A DNA stretch of 52,754 bases from Planctomycetota bacterium (GCA_014384025.1 JACNGQ010000186.1:1-52754), one strand, 5' to 3'; shown: positions 28,520 to 37,297, numbered from the stretch's first letter. Notes: generated from the sequence alone by a model not told the origin. Made by a program: numbers and translations.

Positions 28520-29041
28520 AATTTTGCCTTTCATCACAATTCATTTTACATTTCTTATCTTGAATACTATGTAAGACTGCTGAACCTCTGTATGGCACTA
28601 AGATACACAATATGCCGAACAAACGCAATCGCAATGGATAGAATGTTTACCTGCGTTTTTTCATCACTCTTATCGTACCAATGCATAATGAGCTATACTC
28701 CTCTGTACTTTTTATCTTTATCTGGGTATGCATGCGGTAAAAAATTTCCTTGACCTGAAGGTATATAATTTGGTATAGATAGTATTAGTTCAAGCTTGTG
28801 CCTGCGTAGTCGGGTATATGTGGTATTTGAGTTCGTACAGCGGGTGCATTTTTTTTGTTTTTCGACAGAGGAGGGATTATTTTGCAAGATACGGAGTTGC
28901 GAGTGGGCACTTTGTGCTTCGCGACGAATATGTTTTTTACATTTCAATGAGCAATTCTTATATTGAAAATGATATATAGTATGTATTCTGGTTCGTAGCC
29001 GCAATGCGGTTATTTTTAATTCTTTTTGAAGGAGGATTATT
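28520..29041. other. Intergenic region between divergent esterase and LamG genes
   Basis: No credible gene is seen in these 522 bases. The frame open on the minus strand from 29325 is a shadow with no ribosome site. The right part contains AT-rich promoter-like stretches (around 28960-28990) and a small CCGC-AAT-GCGG hairpin followed by TTATTTTT (28999-29016), just before the AGGAGG of the LamG gene. This could be a leader terminator or chance. No riboswitch fold is recognised. Confidence 0.4.
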
Positions 29042-31210
29042 ATGTATAAGAGATTGATTTGTTTAGTTTCTTTTGTTTTGGTGGTCTCACAGGCCTGCAA
29101 CGCCATCGAGGTTGCGAGATGGGATTTTGAAGAAACCAGCGGGACCACGGCAATGGACCAAAGTGGTCTGTATGTTGCCACGTTGGGAGGCAGCGATACT
29201 CTTGACGTTGACGGAAAATTCGGATCCGGTATTGATTTTGCCGGGGATGGCGGTACGACTGTCGACGCTACCAGCAGTGAAGCCTTTCGATTCGCCGAAG
29301 ATTTTACGATTTTGCTCTGGATCAACTCAGATGTGGCATTCGGTGATTACACTCGATTTGTTGACATTTCGGCTGCAGATGGAGGTCTACAGGACAGTTA
29401 TCGTCTGTTTACGGGCAGTGGTGACAGTGCAGACAACTTCCGGTTTATGTCCAGACAGGATGGCTCAAATACCCAAAATCTCCACACCAGAGATATGGCC
29501 GTGGGAACCTGGATCCTTCTTGTTTTGCGTCACGATCTCGACGGTGATGTCACCATGAACGTTCTCCAGGATGGTGACAGCGTGGACGCGGCCTTTGTGG
29601 CAGCCAACAGCGAAAGCTGGCCGACTGTGGGCCCTATTGTTTATGCCGTAGGTGAGTTGAAGTTTGGTCGGCTGATTGGAGGGGGCAGAAAATTTGATGG
29701 TAAGATGGATGGTGTTGCTTTCTATGACGAGGTGCTGACCGATGACCAGGTCGCCACGATGTTCTATACTGCTGGTTCTTCTGAGTATCCACTTGCCTCA
29801 CGCCCCAAGCCTGCAGACGGGAACATGCTTACCGACACGTGGGTGAACCTTTCCTGGAGGCCCGGAGATTTTGCGGTATCGCATGATGTGTATATCGGTA
29901 ACAATTTTGAAGATGTGAACAATGGAGCTGAAGGCACCTTTCTTGGTAATCAGGCCACAACTACTTTAACTCTAGGCTTTCCCGGATTCGCATATCCGGA
30001 TGGCCTTGTTCCGGGTACTACTTACTACTGGCGGATTGATGAGGTTAATGAAACTGAGCCGAATAGTCCCTGGAAGGGCAAGGTCTGGAGCTTTAGTATT
30101 GCGCCAAAAACTGCATACTTCCCCAATCCTGCCGATGGTGCTGAGTCTATAAGTGTGAATGCACAGCTTAGCTGGACACCGGGATTAGGCTCTAAATTGC
30201 ATCACGTGTACTTCGGCGACAATTTTGACGATGTCAGCAATGTCGAAGGTGGACTCCCGCAGGGTAGTGCTACATATACTCCCGGCACACTGAAAATGGC
30301 CAGGACTTACTACTGGCGAGTCGATGAATTTGACATTGTCGAAACTTACAAAGGCGATGTCTGGAGCTTCACGACTGAAGGTGCTGTTGCAGCACTTGAT
30401 CCGGCCAATGGTGCTGTGGACATAATACAAACGCCTGTTCTTACATGGGCTTCGGGCTTAGGTGCTGCATATGAAATTTATTTAGGAACCGATGCAGGCA
30501 CACTTGAGAAAAAAGGCAGTGGAAGCCTTGGTTCAGAAAGCTATGAGCCCGGACAGCTTGAGTGGAACACCACCTACTATTGGAGGATTGACGAGGCTAA
30601 CAGCGATAACGCTGACAGCCCATGGACTGGTCCGCTCTGGAACTTCACTACGGCCAACTTCCTTACCATTGAAGATTTTGAGTCTTACAATGACCTTGAT
30701 GAAGGCCAAGCTGGAAGCAACAGGATATATCTTGCCTGGATAGACGGATTCGACAATCCGGCTACAAACGGCTCTGTCGTTGGTAACTTTGATCCTCCTT
30801 TTGCCGAGCAGACTATCGTTCACAGTGGTAATCAGTCGATGCCGATGGCCTATGATAATGCTGTCGGAAAATCCGAAGCTACTTTGACATTGGCTTCAAA
30901 TCGCGACTGGACGGTGAATGGTGTCAACTCATTGACGATTTGGTTCAGAGGCAATTTGTCTAATGCTGCCGAGCAGATGTATGTTGCTCTCAATAATAGT
31001 GCTGTTGTCGCTAATGACAATCCTGATGCGGCACTGAGAACTTCCTGGACCCGATGGAATATTGACCTACAGGCCTTTGCCGACCAGGGCGTGAATCTCG
31101 CCAATGTCAGTTCGATTACTCTTGGCCTTGGCAACAGAAGCAATCCGGTTGTCGGCGGTTCAGGCATGATGTACTTCGACGATATCCGTCTGTATTCGGC
31201 TGCACCTTAA
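29042..31210 (+). CDS. Secreted LamG-domain protein with FN3-like repeats and C-terminal binding domain
   Basis: 722 residues, strong AAGGAGG upstream, signal peptide (RLICLVSFVLVVSQACNAIE). Residues about 23-250 form a LamG jellyroll: VARWDFEETSGTTAMDQSG, FTILLWINSD, GKMDGVAFYDEVLTDDQV. Then come three repeats of roughly 90 residues, each with a P-x-x-G opening, a D-VY-G strand and TYYWRIDE, followed by a W-x-F-x-T end. They resemble fibronectin type III folds. The C-terminal 180 residues (IEDFESYND to MYFDDIRLY) look like a carbohydrate-binding-type beta-sandwich. No enzymatic motif or PEP-CTERM tail is seen. Likely an extracellular adhesion or glycan-binding protein. Confidence 0.9.
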   Translation: MYKRLICLVSFVLVVSQACNAIEVARWDFEETSGTTAMDQSGLYVATLGGSDTLDVDGKFGSGIDFAGDGGTTVDATSSEAFRFAEDFTILLWINSDVAFGDYTRFVDISAADGGLQDSYRLFTGSGDSADNFRFMSRQDGSNTQNLHTRDMAVGTWILLVLRHDLDGDVTMNVLQDGDSVDAAFVAANSESWPTVGPIVYAVGELKFGRLIGGGRKFDGKMDGVAFYDEVLTDDQVATMFYTAGSSEYPLASRPKPADGNMLTDTWVNLSWRPGDFAVSHDVYIGNNFEDVNNGAEGTFLGNQATTTLTLGFPGFAYPDGLVPGTTYYWRIDEVNETEPNSPWKGKVWSFSIAPKTAYFPNPADGAESISVNAQLSWTPGLGSKLHHVYFGDNFDDVSNVEGGLPQGSATYTPGTLKMARTYYWRVDEFDIVETYKGDVWSFTTEGAVAALDPANGAVDIIQTPVLTWASGLGAAYEIYLGTDAGTLEKKGSGSLGSESYEPGQLEWNTTYYWRIDEANSDNADSPWTGPLWNFTTANFLTIEDFESYNDLDEGQAGSNRIYLAWIDGFDNPATNGSVVGNFDPPFAEQTIVHSGNQSMPMAYDNAVGKSEATLTLASNRDWTVNGVNSLTIWFRGNLSNAAEQMYVALNNSAVVANDNPDAALRTSWTRWNIDLQAFADQGVNLANVSSITLGLGNRSNPVVGGSGMMYFDDIRLYSAAP

Positions 31211-31266
31211 ACCGGTATTTCAATGGCAATTGATTGAGTGGTTGACATTGCAGATATGTATTAATT

Positions 31267-31301
31267 CGGAGCTTATACTGAATCATTCAGTATAGGCTCC
31301 G
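31267..31301 (+). terminator. Strong hairpin downstream of the LamG gene
   Basis: A 16-bp stem (31267-31282 with 31286-31301) with one G.U wobble and a 3-nt loop TCA, 57 bp after the stop. No U-run follows, so it is not a canonical intrinsic terminator. It may still end transcription or protect the 3' end of mRNA. Confidence 0.55.
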
Positions 31302-31349
31302 TTCGTAGCGAAAATTGAGCTTTGAAACAGCTTTGAACAACGCCCGGCC

Positions 31350-31727
31350 TTAACCAATCCCCAGCGACTTCATTTGTTCGATCAATTGAAAGTATGTATT
31401 CACTATGAGATAACCAAATAAAATGCTAACGCCGATGACGATGAGCGACACTACGAGCTTGGAAGCTGTTTTGTAACGTGGATTTATCCATACAAGCGGC
31501 AAAGCAAGCGGACCCAGACATAAAAGTGCAATTACAATCGTTGATCTGGTATAGTACCATTTTGTTTTTGCACCGTAAGATGGCCCCGAGCCAGTGCCAA
31601 CGGGCTTATCGAGAAACTCACCGCAATAACGGCATTTTACAGCTTCATTCTGGATTTGCTCGGCGCAAAAAGGACATTTTTTAGTCACTTCTGTCTGCTC
31701 ATCTACTTCCATTAACATACTTTCCAT
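31350..31727 (-). CDS. Small zinc-ribbon membrane protein
   Basis: 125 residues, ATG with AGGAG 8 nt upstream. A zinc ribbon CPFCAEQIQNEAVKCRYCGE (residues 18-37) has two C-x2-C knuckles, the UPF0547-like type seen at termini of many membrane proteins. After a short linker, two hydrophobic helices follow (IVIALLCLGPLALPLVWI and LVVSLIVIGVSILFGYLIV). Likely a cytoplasmic-side Zn domain on an inner-membrane protein. The function is unknown. Confidence 0.8.
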   Translation of the reverse strand: MESMLMEVDEQTEVTKKCPFCAEQIQNEAVKCRYCGEFLDKPVGTGSGPSYGAKTKWYYTRSTIVIALLCLGPLALPLVWINPRYKTASKLVVSLIVIGVSILFGYLIVNTYFQLIEQMKSLGIG

Positions 31728-31968
31728 TATAATATCTCCTTTTGAGGAATATCGTCAAACAATTCTCAGGAACTTCAGTCGCACAATAAGATTTTTTACA
31801 GTAATCAATATGCTGATTCCCATATATCGTCATAATCCATAGAGACATTAACAATAGAACTCCAAGAGAATGTGCATAAAAAGCTCAATAAAGATGGAAA
31901 TATGGCGAATTAAGCTATTTACCGGACATCAAGAGCTCGGGAAATATCTGGACTTGAGGACGAGAGTG

Positions 31969-32199
31969 TTAAATTACCGCAGCAATAAACAGCAGTAAAG
32001 CACACACAACTGCGGCGATGAAAGTGATTCTTGACCATCTTAAATAATTTGCATAGTCCGGATGCTGGTCTTCGAACTCATAATAATAGTCCTCTAAATC
32101 TGAGTTCTCTTTTGGACGCAGGCGGATTTTAATATAGAAATGTGCAGCTATGGATATGAGAAAAAGCGGGCAGGCAATTATATAAATAAGAGTGTCCAA
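31969..32199 (-). CDS. Small two-helix membrane protein
   Basis: 76 residues. It would start at TTG 32199 with a weak AGGGA 6 nt upstream. A hydrophobic helix (LIYIIACPLFLISIAAHFYI) lies at the N-terminus, a charged, Tyr-rich middle (DLEDYYYEFEDQHPDYANYL) follows, and a second helix (ITFIAAVVCALLLFIAAVI) ends the protein. I do not recognise a family. The composition looks like a real protein rather than a shadow, but the start is uncertain. It sits 36 bp downstream of the DUF6941-like gene in transcription order. Confidence 0.55.
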   Translation of the reverse strand: MDTLIYIIACPLFLISIAAHFYIKIRLRPKENSDLEDYYYEFEDQHPDYANYLRWSRITFIAAVVCALLLFIAAVI

Positions 32200-32235
32200 A
32201 GGTTTCCCTGGTTAAAAAACTTGATGATGATAATT

Positions 32236-32670
32236 TCAGTTTTCCCGGCGGTCGTCAGGTTCGGTCTTTGGCGGCAGGTTAATCTTTCGACAAACAATTC
32301 GTCTTTCTCCGAGTAGATTTCCACCGGCAAATAGCTGAAAACGATACTCTCCCGGACTGGGAAAGACAACGCCGTGTAAATCCATCGCTAAGGTAACGAT
32401 TTGCTTAACATCCTTAAACTGCACGGCTCCTTCTTTTTCAAATATATATTTATCTTCTTCCTGAGTATCAACGAGTCTTATTTTCATTTTCGTTGTGCCA
32501 TGCCCGTTTGTAAGCTCACAAAAAAAGAAGATTTGCGGATGTCTTGCCGGAAATTGTTGAGCATTGATAGTTTGAACAATATCTATAATACTCGGCATCC
32601 CGGAAACTTTGTCAAAAAGGACTCTGCCGCAGGTAATTGCAGATAATAGAATTGGCTGTATTTCAGTCAT
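32236..32670 (-). CDS. DUF6941-like hypothetical protein
   Basis: 144 residues. Features: an N-terminal ITCGRVLFDKVSGMPSIIDIVQTI strand, INAQQFPARHPQIFFFCEL, a middle beta region with MKIRLVDTQEED, and VVFPSPGEYRFQLFAGGNLLGERRI at the C-terminus. This pattern of an immunoglobulin-like sandwich with the F-P-x-x-G-x-Y-x-F ending is what I recall for DUF6941, a bacterial family without known function. It is likely cytosolic. ATG 32670 has GGAG 13 nt upstream, which is rather far. The gene diverges from the topoisomerase VI operon. Confidence 0.7.
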   Translation of the reverse strand: MTEIQPILLSAITCGRVLFDKVSGMPSIIDIVQTINAQQFPARHPQIFFFCELTNGHGTTKMKIRLVDTQEEDKYIFEKEGAVQFKDVKQIVTLAMDLHGVVFPSPGEYRFQLFAGGNLLGERRIVCRKINLPPKTEPDDRREN

Positions 32671-32831
32671 GTGGTTAATTAGGCTCCTTCAGGGATTATT
32701 TCTCATAAAAGAAAAGTTCCAACAAGTACTCATAGTAGTCTAACAAACAATTTCCTTCTAATCAAATATTTTGCCATTTTCTCTGATATTAGTTGTCTTC
32801 TGTGCCGTCATTTCTGTAGAAAGACTGTCAT

Positions 32832-32859
32832 TTGAGAAGGCCTGTCTATTATATACAAT
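32832..32859 (+). promoter_or_regulatory. Candidate promoter of the Topo VI operon
   Basis: TTGAGA (32832-32837), 16 bp, TACAAT (32854-32859). It lies about 147 bp before the chosen ATG at 33006, in a 335-bp region (32671-33005) that otherwise shows no gene. The leader would be about 140 nt. Prediction is by consensus only. Confidence 0.4.
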
Positions 32860-33005
32860 CTATCCGGTAATGCGAACTTGACGTAGTTGCTCCTGACCGT
32901 TATCATCATAAGCTGCTAAGAATGGCCGATCTGCACATGTTCGTAGTCCGATATGTTGCTGTGTTGTCCGGCCCAGCCCAAACATATGAGGAAGGAGTCG
33001 AGCCT

Positions 33006-34721
33006 ATGGCAAAAGTCACGAAGACGCGGGCAAAGTCGAAAAAAAAAGCCCCTAAAAAGGCTGCAAAAAAAACTGTGAAGAAAAAACGCTGTGTCTCGAT
33101 AAAGACCAAATCTAAAGTAATAAAAGCAGCTACGAACGCCCATGAAGAAGCTCCCGGAAAGGAATCTCCACGTCACTCCACTGCCGAAGATATGGCGCTG
33201 CAGCAAAGAGAGATTTCCGTCGCAGAATTTTTCACAAAGAACCGCCACCTTCTTGGATTCGATAATCCTCGAAAGGCGCTGCTGACGACCATCAAAGAAG
33301 GAGTCGATAATTCACTGGATGCATGCGAAGAAGCGGGAATACTGCCGGATGTGAAGGTCTTCATCGCTCCCGGTACGGAGGAAGATCGCTTTCGAGTGAC
33401 CATTGAAGACAATGGTCCGGGCATTCTTAAGACGCAGATTCCTATGATTTTCGCCAAGCTTCTTTACGGCTCGAAGTTTCATCGGCTCAAGATGTCTCGA
33501 GGCCAGCAGGGCATAGGTATATCTGCGGCAGGTATGTACGGGCAGCTCACGACCGGCAAACCCATATCTATCACATCGAAGACCTCGCAAAACAAACCTG
33601 CACATCACTACGAGCTTGAGATTGATACCAAGAAGAACGAGCCTCGCATCATTCTGGATGAGACTATAGACTGGCCGGTCTCGAGGGGTACCAAAGTTGA
33701 GATAGAGCTGGAGGCCAAATTTCAAAAAGGCCGCCAGTCGGTACAGGAATATCTCGAACAGACAGCAATCGCCAATCCTCACGTCTCGCTTGAGTTCGCT
33801 ACGCCGGATGGAGAGAAACAGGTGTTTAAGCGGGCCTCGAAGCAGTTGCCCGTTCACACAAGAGAAATCAAGCCCCATCCCTATGGTGTGGAGTTGGGAG
33901 TGCTTATTAAGATGCTCCACGATACCCAGGCACGCACCCTTCAATCGTTCTTGCATTCCGACTTCTCCCGTATCAGCAGCCGGGTTGCGAGGATGATCTG
34001 TGAACAAGCGAAGGTCTCCGAGCGGTCTCGACCATCTCGTATTGCAAGGCAGGAGGCCGACAATTTATATAAGGCCATCAATCAGACAAAGATTATGAAT
34101 CCACAAACGGACTGCCTCAGCCCGATTGGCGAAGAGTTGATTCTGGCTGGCTTGAAGAAGCAGATCGAAGCCGACTTATATACTGCTGTAACCCGGCCGC
34201 CTTCCGTTTATCGCGGTAATCCCTTCCAGATAGAAGCGGGGCTGGCGTACGGTGGTTCTTTACCTGTTGAAGGTCTTGCACGCGTGTTGCGATATGCCAA
34301 TAGAGTGCCCCTGCTTTATCAGCAGTCGGCCTGTGCGATGACGCGTTCAGTCCTCAATACCGCCTGGCGCAACTATGCGCTCCAGCAGTCTGCCGGCGCC
34401 CTGCCGTCGGGTCCGCTCATCATAATGGTCCACATGGCCTCTGTATGGGTTCCTTTTACATCTGAGAGCAAAGAGGCGGTTGCCCACTATCCCGAAATTA
34501 TCAAAGAGGTCCGTCTCGCACTGCAGGAATGTGGGCGGCGGTTGTCCTTATTTATTCGTCGCAGGCGTAAGGCCGCCGAATCAGAAAGGAAAAAGGCCTA
34601 CATCGAGCAATACATTCCACATATCGCCATTGCATTGCGGGAGATGCTGGAGCTTAACGAGCGCCAGGAGCACACAATGGTAAGACAGTTGACTGACGTC
34701 CTTCAAAGGAGCCGATCATGA
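33006..34721 (+). CDS. top6B: DNA topoisomerase VI subunit B
   Basis: 571 residues from ATG 33006 (AAGGAG 9 nt upstream); an upstream ATG at 32922 would add 28 residues without a site. A Lys-rich tail (about residues 4-45) precedes a GHKL ATPase domain: [12 protein letters not shown] (N-box Glu/Asn), VTIEDNGPG (G1) and [16 protein letters not shown] (G2). A H2TH-like and transducer region follow, as in archaeal Topo VI-B. ATP-driven dimerisation of the B subunits opens and closes the DNA gate for strand passage by subunit A. Its stop overlaps the start of subunit A by ATGA (34718-34721), supporting equimolar synthesis. Topo VI is characteristic of archaea and plants and is patchy in bacteria. 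Confidence 0.93.
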   Translation: MAKVTKTRAKSKKKAPKKAAKKTVKKKRCVSIKTKSKVIKAATNAHEEAPGKESPRHSTAEDMALQQREISVAEFFTKNRHLLGFDNPRKALLTTIKEGVDNSLDACEEAGILPDVKVFIAPGTEEDRFRVTIEDNGPGILKTQIPMIFAKLLYGSKFHRLKMSRGQQGIGISAAGMYGQLTTGKPISITSKTSQNKPAHHYELEIDTKKNEPRIILDETIDWPVSRGTKVEIELEAKFQKGRQSVQEYLEQTAIANPHVSLEFATPDGEKQVFKRASKQLPVHTREIKPHPYGVELGVLIKMLHDTQARTLQSFLHSDFSRISSRVARMICEQAKVSERSRPSRIARQEADNLYKAINQTKIMNPQTDCLSPIGEELILAGLKKQIEADLYTAVTRPPSVYRGNPFQIEAGLAYGGSLPVEGLARVLRYANRVPLLYQQSACAMTRSVLNTAWRNYALQQSAGALPSGPLIIMVHMASVWVPFTSESKEAVAHYPEIIKEVRLALQECGRRLSLFIRRRRKAAESERKKAYIEQYIPHIAIALREMLELNERQEHTMVRQLTDVLQRSRS

Positions 34722-35806
34722 GCAAGGTTAAGGTTGCAAATCAAATCAAAGAAACTGCAAACTCAGTTAGAAACAAAATCCAGCGAAAGAGCAAGCCCAC
34801 TCTCTCGTTTCCCCTGCGCTCGCTGAGCAATGTGACGTACCACCCGAAGAAAGGCTTCCTTGAGCTTAAAGGCAAAAAAAAGATACGAACGCTCACGGTC
34901 GCCACGGTCAAGACCTTTGCCCAAACCCTGCGAATGATGTCCCAGGCCAAGACTCTCGTTGAAGATGACGAAATCATGACTAAGCGAGAGGCGTACTATG
35001 TATCCAAAAACTGGGACGATGCCCGCTTTGACGAACAGCCCGAATCGGACACCGTAATCGACGACATAGAAGGCCTGTTCGAGGTCAACCGCGAACAGCT
35101 CGGATTCATCCCGGAGGAAAAAGGCGGCGAAATTGCCGGCAAGCTTATTGTCATCGACCGTGATTCGGACGGGGGTAAGCCCTTGCGCATCGACTGCACA
35201 AAATTCGGCTCCGGTGCCTACTCGATACCAAGCTCCGTCGAGCATCTGAAATTCGAAACAAAAGCAAAATTCGTGCTCGCCATTGAGACCGCTGGTATGT
35301 TTCAGCGCCTGGTCAAACACAACTACTGGCGCAAAGCCAACTGCATCCTCATATCTATGGGCGGTGTACCCACGCGTGCCTGTCGCCGCTTCATTCGACG
35401 GATTGCTGACGAGTTGAAGCTCCCTGTATATGCATTTGTGGATTGTGACCCATACGGCATGTTCAACATCTACCGCACGCTGAAGGTCGGCTCCGGCAAC
35501 GCCGCGCACATCAATCGCTACTTTTGCGTACCCAATGCCAGGTTCCTCGGTGTTACACCCCAGGACATCGTAAACTACAAGCTGCCCACTCATCCGCTCA
35601 AGGATGTGGACATCAAACGCGCCAAAGACGCTCTAAAGAACGATCCGTTTGTGCAGCACTATAAGCCCTGGCAGGATGCGATTAAGCAGTTACTCGATAT
35701 GGGAGTCAGGGCCGAGCAGCAGGCCTTTGCCGTTCACAACCTCAACTACGTTATCGAACACTACCTCCCTGAGAAACTCGCCGCACGCAAGACTTTCTTA
35801 CCGTAA
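34718..35806 (+). CDS. top6A: DNA topoisomerase VI subunit A (Spo11-like)
   Basis: 362 residues. The winged-helix part carries the active-site Tyr pair in [11 protein letters not shown] (Y93/Y94). The Toprim domain has the Glu of [13 protein letters not shown] and the DxD motif AFVDCDPYG for Mg2+. Length is typical of archaeal Topo VI-A. The subunit makes the double-strand break through 5'-phosphotyrosine links and works with subunit B, encoded immediately upstream with a 4-nt overlap. Together they relax supercoils and decatenate DNA. The eukaryotic relative is Spo11. All key motifs seem intact, so the enzyme is probably active. Confidence 0.93.
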   Translation: MSKVKVANQIKETANSVRNKIQRKSKPTLSFPLRSLSNVTYHPKKGFLELKGKKKIRTLTVATVKTFAQTLRMMSQAKTLVEDDEIMTKREAYYVSKNWDDARFDEQPESDTVIDDIEGLFEVNREQLGFIPEEKGGEIAGKLIVIDRDSDGGKPLRIDCTKFGSGAYSIPSSVEHLKFETKAKFVLAIETAGMFQRLVKHNYWRKANCILISMGGVPTRACRRFIRRIADELKLPVYAFVDCDPYGMFNIYRTLKVGSGNAAHINRYFCVPNARFLGVTPQDIVNYKLPTHPLKDVDIKRAKDALKNDPFVQHYKPWQDAIKQLLDMGVRAEQQAFAVHNLNYVIEHYLPEKLAARKTFLP

Positions 35807-35896
35807 GACCAGATGCTTGCGGTTCGGCTAATCTATCAATGAAACGTCGGTGAACAGCGTGGAACTTCCTGTATTCTATTGAACTGCGCGTAATGA

Positions 35897-36274
35897 TCAA
35901 CTCTGCGGCGGCCCGTTAGGGACATCAGCAGAAGTGCCATGTTGGCACTGTTCCTTTTCTATCCCACGATTGGATCTAAACAGTAACCCAATCAACATAA
36001 TAGGAACATTCCATACTATCATTATGACTCTGAATAATCGGCCTGGAATAGAAACATCGCGAGACCATATTTGACGCCAGGCCTGCCCCCAAACGCTCGC
36101 TTGCCAGCGAACGCTTTCAAGTGGAAGATAATGCGTAAATTGACCAGTTGCACTGCCGCAATTGGGGCAATAGTGAGCAAGAGGATCAACTGGCTTGAAG
36201 CACTTTATACAAACGGGTGTTCCATCGCCTTCTTCTTCAGGTATTTCTTTTGGTTCCATGGTCGATAATTCCAT
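35897..36274 (-). CDS. Zinc-ribbon membrane-associated small protein
   Basis: 125 residues. The start at 36274 has AGGGA 6 nt upstream. After an acidic N-terminus there is a zinc ribbon CIKCFKPVDPLAHYCPNCG (residues 22-40) with two C-x2-C knuckles, a polar aromatic stretch and one hydrophobic helix (VIMIVWNVPIMLIGLLF). A hydrophilic tail follows. No family is recognised. It lies immediately after the attC-like hairpin in the direction of transcription, so it might itself be an inserted cassette or simply resident chromosomal sequence; no attC-like site follows it. Confidence 0.7.
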   Translation of the reverse strand: MELSTMEPKEIPEEEGDGTPVCIKCFKPVDPLAHYCPNCGSATGQFTHYLPLESVRWQASVWGQAWRQIWSRDVSIPGRLFRVIMIVWNVPIMLIGLLFRSNRGIEKEQCQHGTSADVPNGPPQS

Positions 36275-36285
36275 TTTGATTCCCT

Positions 36286-36365
36286 GCCAACGTCAGTCTT
36301 GACCAGCTTCGGATGCCGCGTTCGGCGCGGTATTCGAAGTCGTGTTCGAAAACTTTGTTAGATGC
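36286..36365 (-). other. attC-like recombination site of an integron cassette
   Basis: On the minus strand this begins at CATCTAAC, matching R-Y-Y-Y-A-A-C, with the DUF5661 stop TAA inside it, and ends GACGTTGG. The plus strand folds as follows. The central stem 36306-36320/36326-36340 has 12 Watson-Crick pairs and 3 G.T wobbles around loop TTCGG. The L boxes are AGTCTT (36295-36300) and AAAACT (36349-36354). The R boxes are CCAAC (36287-36291) and GTTAG (36357-36361). Unpaired spacers of 5 and 8 nt interrupt the stem. Wobbles rather than mismatches in the plus-strand central stem fit the known folding of the attC bottom strand, the strand used by IntI. Confidence 0.6.
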
Positions 36366-36832
36366 GCTCCTTCAATTGACTTGCAACGGCTTGATTCAGG
36401 GCGTTCTGAGCTTCGATAAGTTTTTTATACTTCGACTCTATTTTCTCGATTTTTCGAGACAATATAGCCTTCAATAAGTCGCCTTCCATTTCAGCAACAT
36501 CAATTCTGCGATAGTAATCTATAGTTTCTTTAAGATGGGCTATGACAATCTTACCCGTTAAGATTGGATGATTGTTCGTCACATTTGCATCATCAAATCG
36601 GGTGCCGTGCTCAAGCTCGACCTCCAAACCTTTTCTGAAATCCTCAAGAGGAATCTCCATTGATTTCGTGTTTACAATTTTAAGGATCGTGGATGCTTCT
36701 TCCTCCGAAACAGTTGGGTCAGCTTTTTCAGACCAATCACTCAATCCGATTGTTCTGCAGACGGTTTTTACCTCTTCAGTAGTAACGTATTCAGGCAGTT
36801 TCATAATTTTCTCCTTTTTTGAGGCATCTAAC
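36291..36832 (-). mobile_element. Probable integron gene cassette carrying the DUF5661 gene
   Basis: The 5' edge is GTTAGATGC on the minus strand (GCATCTAAC at 36824-36832), 20 bp before the ATG; the 3' edge is the attC-like hairpin. The cassette is about 541 bp with one gene. Its 5' core GTTAGATGC is a perfect 9-nt complement of the GCATCTAAC at the gene's 3' end, as expected if the circular cassette attC were reconstituted. No integrase gene is in the window and no second convincing attC was found, so this resembles a single orphan cassette (SALIN type). Confidence 0.55.
36358..36804 (-). CDS. DUF5661 family protein
   Basis: 148 residues, AAAAAAGGAG upstream of ATG. The conserved block GLEVELEHGTRFDDANVTNNHPILTGKIVIAHLKE matches what I know of DUF5661, followed by DYYRRIDVAEMEGDLL and a C-terminal coiled-coil-like helix (SRKIEKIESKYKKLIEAQN). 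Family function is unknown; related genes occur in mobile contexts and phages. The stop codon TAA is embedded in the attC-like site. A promoter (TTGACA-16-TATTTT on the minus strand) sits about 130 bp upstream. Confidence 0.85.
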   Translation of the reverse strand: MKLPEYVTTEEVKTVCRTIGLSDWSEKADPTVSEEEASTILKIVNTKSMEIPLEDFRKGLEVELEHGTRFDDANVTNNHPILTGKIVIAHLKETIDYYRRIDVAEMEGDLLKAILSRKIEKIESKYKKLIEAQNALNQAVASQLKERI

Positions 36833-36909
36833 TATGTATATACGGTTTCCGTACAACATCCCGAACTTCTCGCCATTCAAAGTAATCCCAGCCGCTGTTG
36901 TACCCTCAT

Positions 36910-36937
36910 AAAATACAAACACTCTTTAGTCTGTCAA
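36910..36937 (-). promoter_or_regulatory. Promoter for the DUF5661 cassette gene
   Basis: On the minus strand TTGACA (36932-36937), 16 bp, TATTTT (36910-36915). It lies outside the cassette edge at 36832, in the position an integron Pc promoter would have. An inverted repeat GTACAACA/TGTTGTAC (36851-36858 and 36896-36903) lies between the promoter and the cassette. Confidence 0.5.
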
Positions 36938-36993
36938 GAGAAAATAACAAACAAATACTATTGATGTCGGCTTAATGAGCTTGAAAAAATCCT

Positions 36994-37113
36994 TTATTTT
37001 TTAGTCTTGAGGAATTGCGCATGGATTTTGGTGATTGCCCCTGGATGTGTATTGACAAACACAGGGATGTTCGCCGCTCGGTCGGACGCCGTAAGATGCT
37101 CCAGAAGCATAGG
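36994..37113 (-). pseudogene. Remnant of a second TolB-like propeller gene (C-terminal 39 codons)
   Basis: The minus strand encodes LLEHLTASDRAANIPVFVNT followed by an HPGAITKIHAQFLKTKK-like end and TAA at 36996-36994. This is almost the same as the C-terminus of the TolB-like gene at 48671. DNA similarity continues into the flank (about 36948-37113 against 48628-48792) and then ends abruptly. The remnant has no start codon or upstream gene body, so it is a truncated duplicate. Confidence 0.85.
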
Positions 37114-37162
37114 CGCACACATTTTCGCGTTATCATTTGATCTGTGAATCTTTTCTATAACT

Positions 37163-37187
37163 CTGCCTGAATCATTGATTTAGGCAG
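37163..37187 (-). terminator. Hairpin downstream of the RidA gene
   Basis: A 10-bp stem (37163-37172 with 37178-37187, one wobble) and a 5-nt loop, about 100 nt beyond the RidA stop. No U-run, so weak evidence for a terminator. The region 37114-37246 has nothing else that I recognise. Confidence 0.35.
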
Positions 37188-37245
37188 TATTCTTCCCGCT
37201 TCTTATGGCCGTAAAGGTGATGATTTTCTTAAAGGTACATAAGCT

Positions 37246-37297
37246 GTTAATTCATTCTTGTCTTCCACATTAAATCCTCTCAATTTAATTAACAATA
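37246..37297. repeat. 52-bp repeat shared with the start region of the DUF3795 gene
   Basis: This segment matches 39701-39752 with only a few differences. At 39701 it spans the end of the condensation gene and the first codons of DUF3795; here it spans the end of RidA and 10 or so orphan DUF3795 codons that run into unrelated sequence. It marks the edge of a duplicated and then disrupted unit. Confidence 0.8.

Noticed and set aside
28999-29016. CCGCAATGCGG followed by T-rich sequence as a terminator
   Set aside because: Stem is only 4-5 bp and lies immediately before a gene, so termination or attenuation cannot be supported.
28693-29325. Minus-strand 210-codon frame over the LamG start
   Set aside because: No start site, overlaps the signal peptide region of a clear gene, no domain.
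31720-31975. ATTTAAC at the stop of the small membrane protein as an attC
   Set aside because: No matching core or palindromic stem could be found in the following 240 bases.
33312-34007. Minus-strand 231-codon frame inside Topo VI-B
   Set aside because: It is a shadow of the conserved subunit B gene with no ribosome site or recognisable domain.
34763-35593. Minus-strand 276-codon frame inside Topo VI-A
   Set aside because: It overlaps a clearly conserved gene completely; the codon pattern is that of the complementary strand.
35807-35925. Possible second attC after the zinc-ribbon gene (CCCTAAC ... GACGTTT)
   Set aside because: Only the edge motifs are similar; L boxes and central stem do not pair, and the first core is inside the gene. 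Not accepted as attC.
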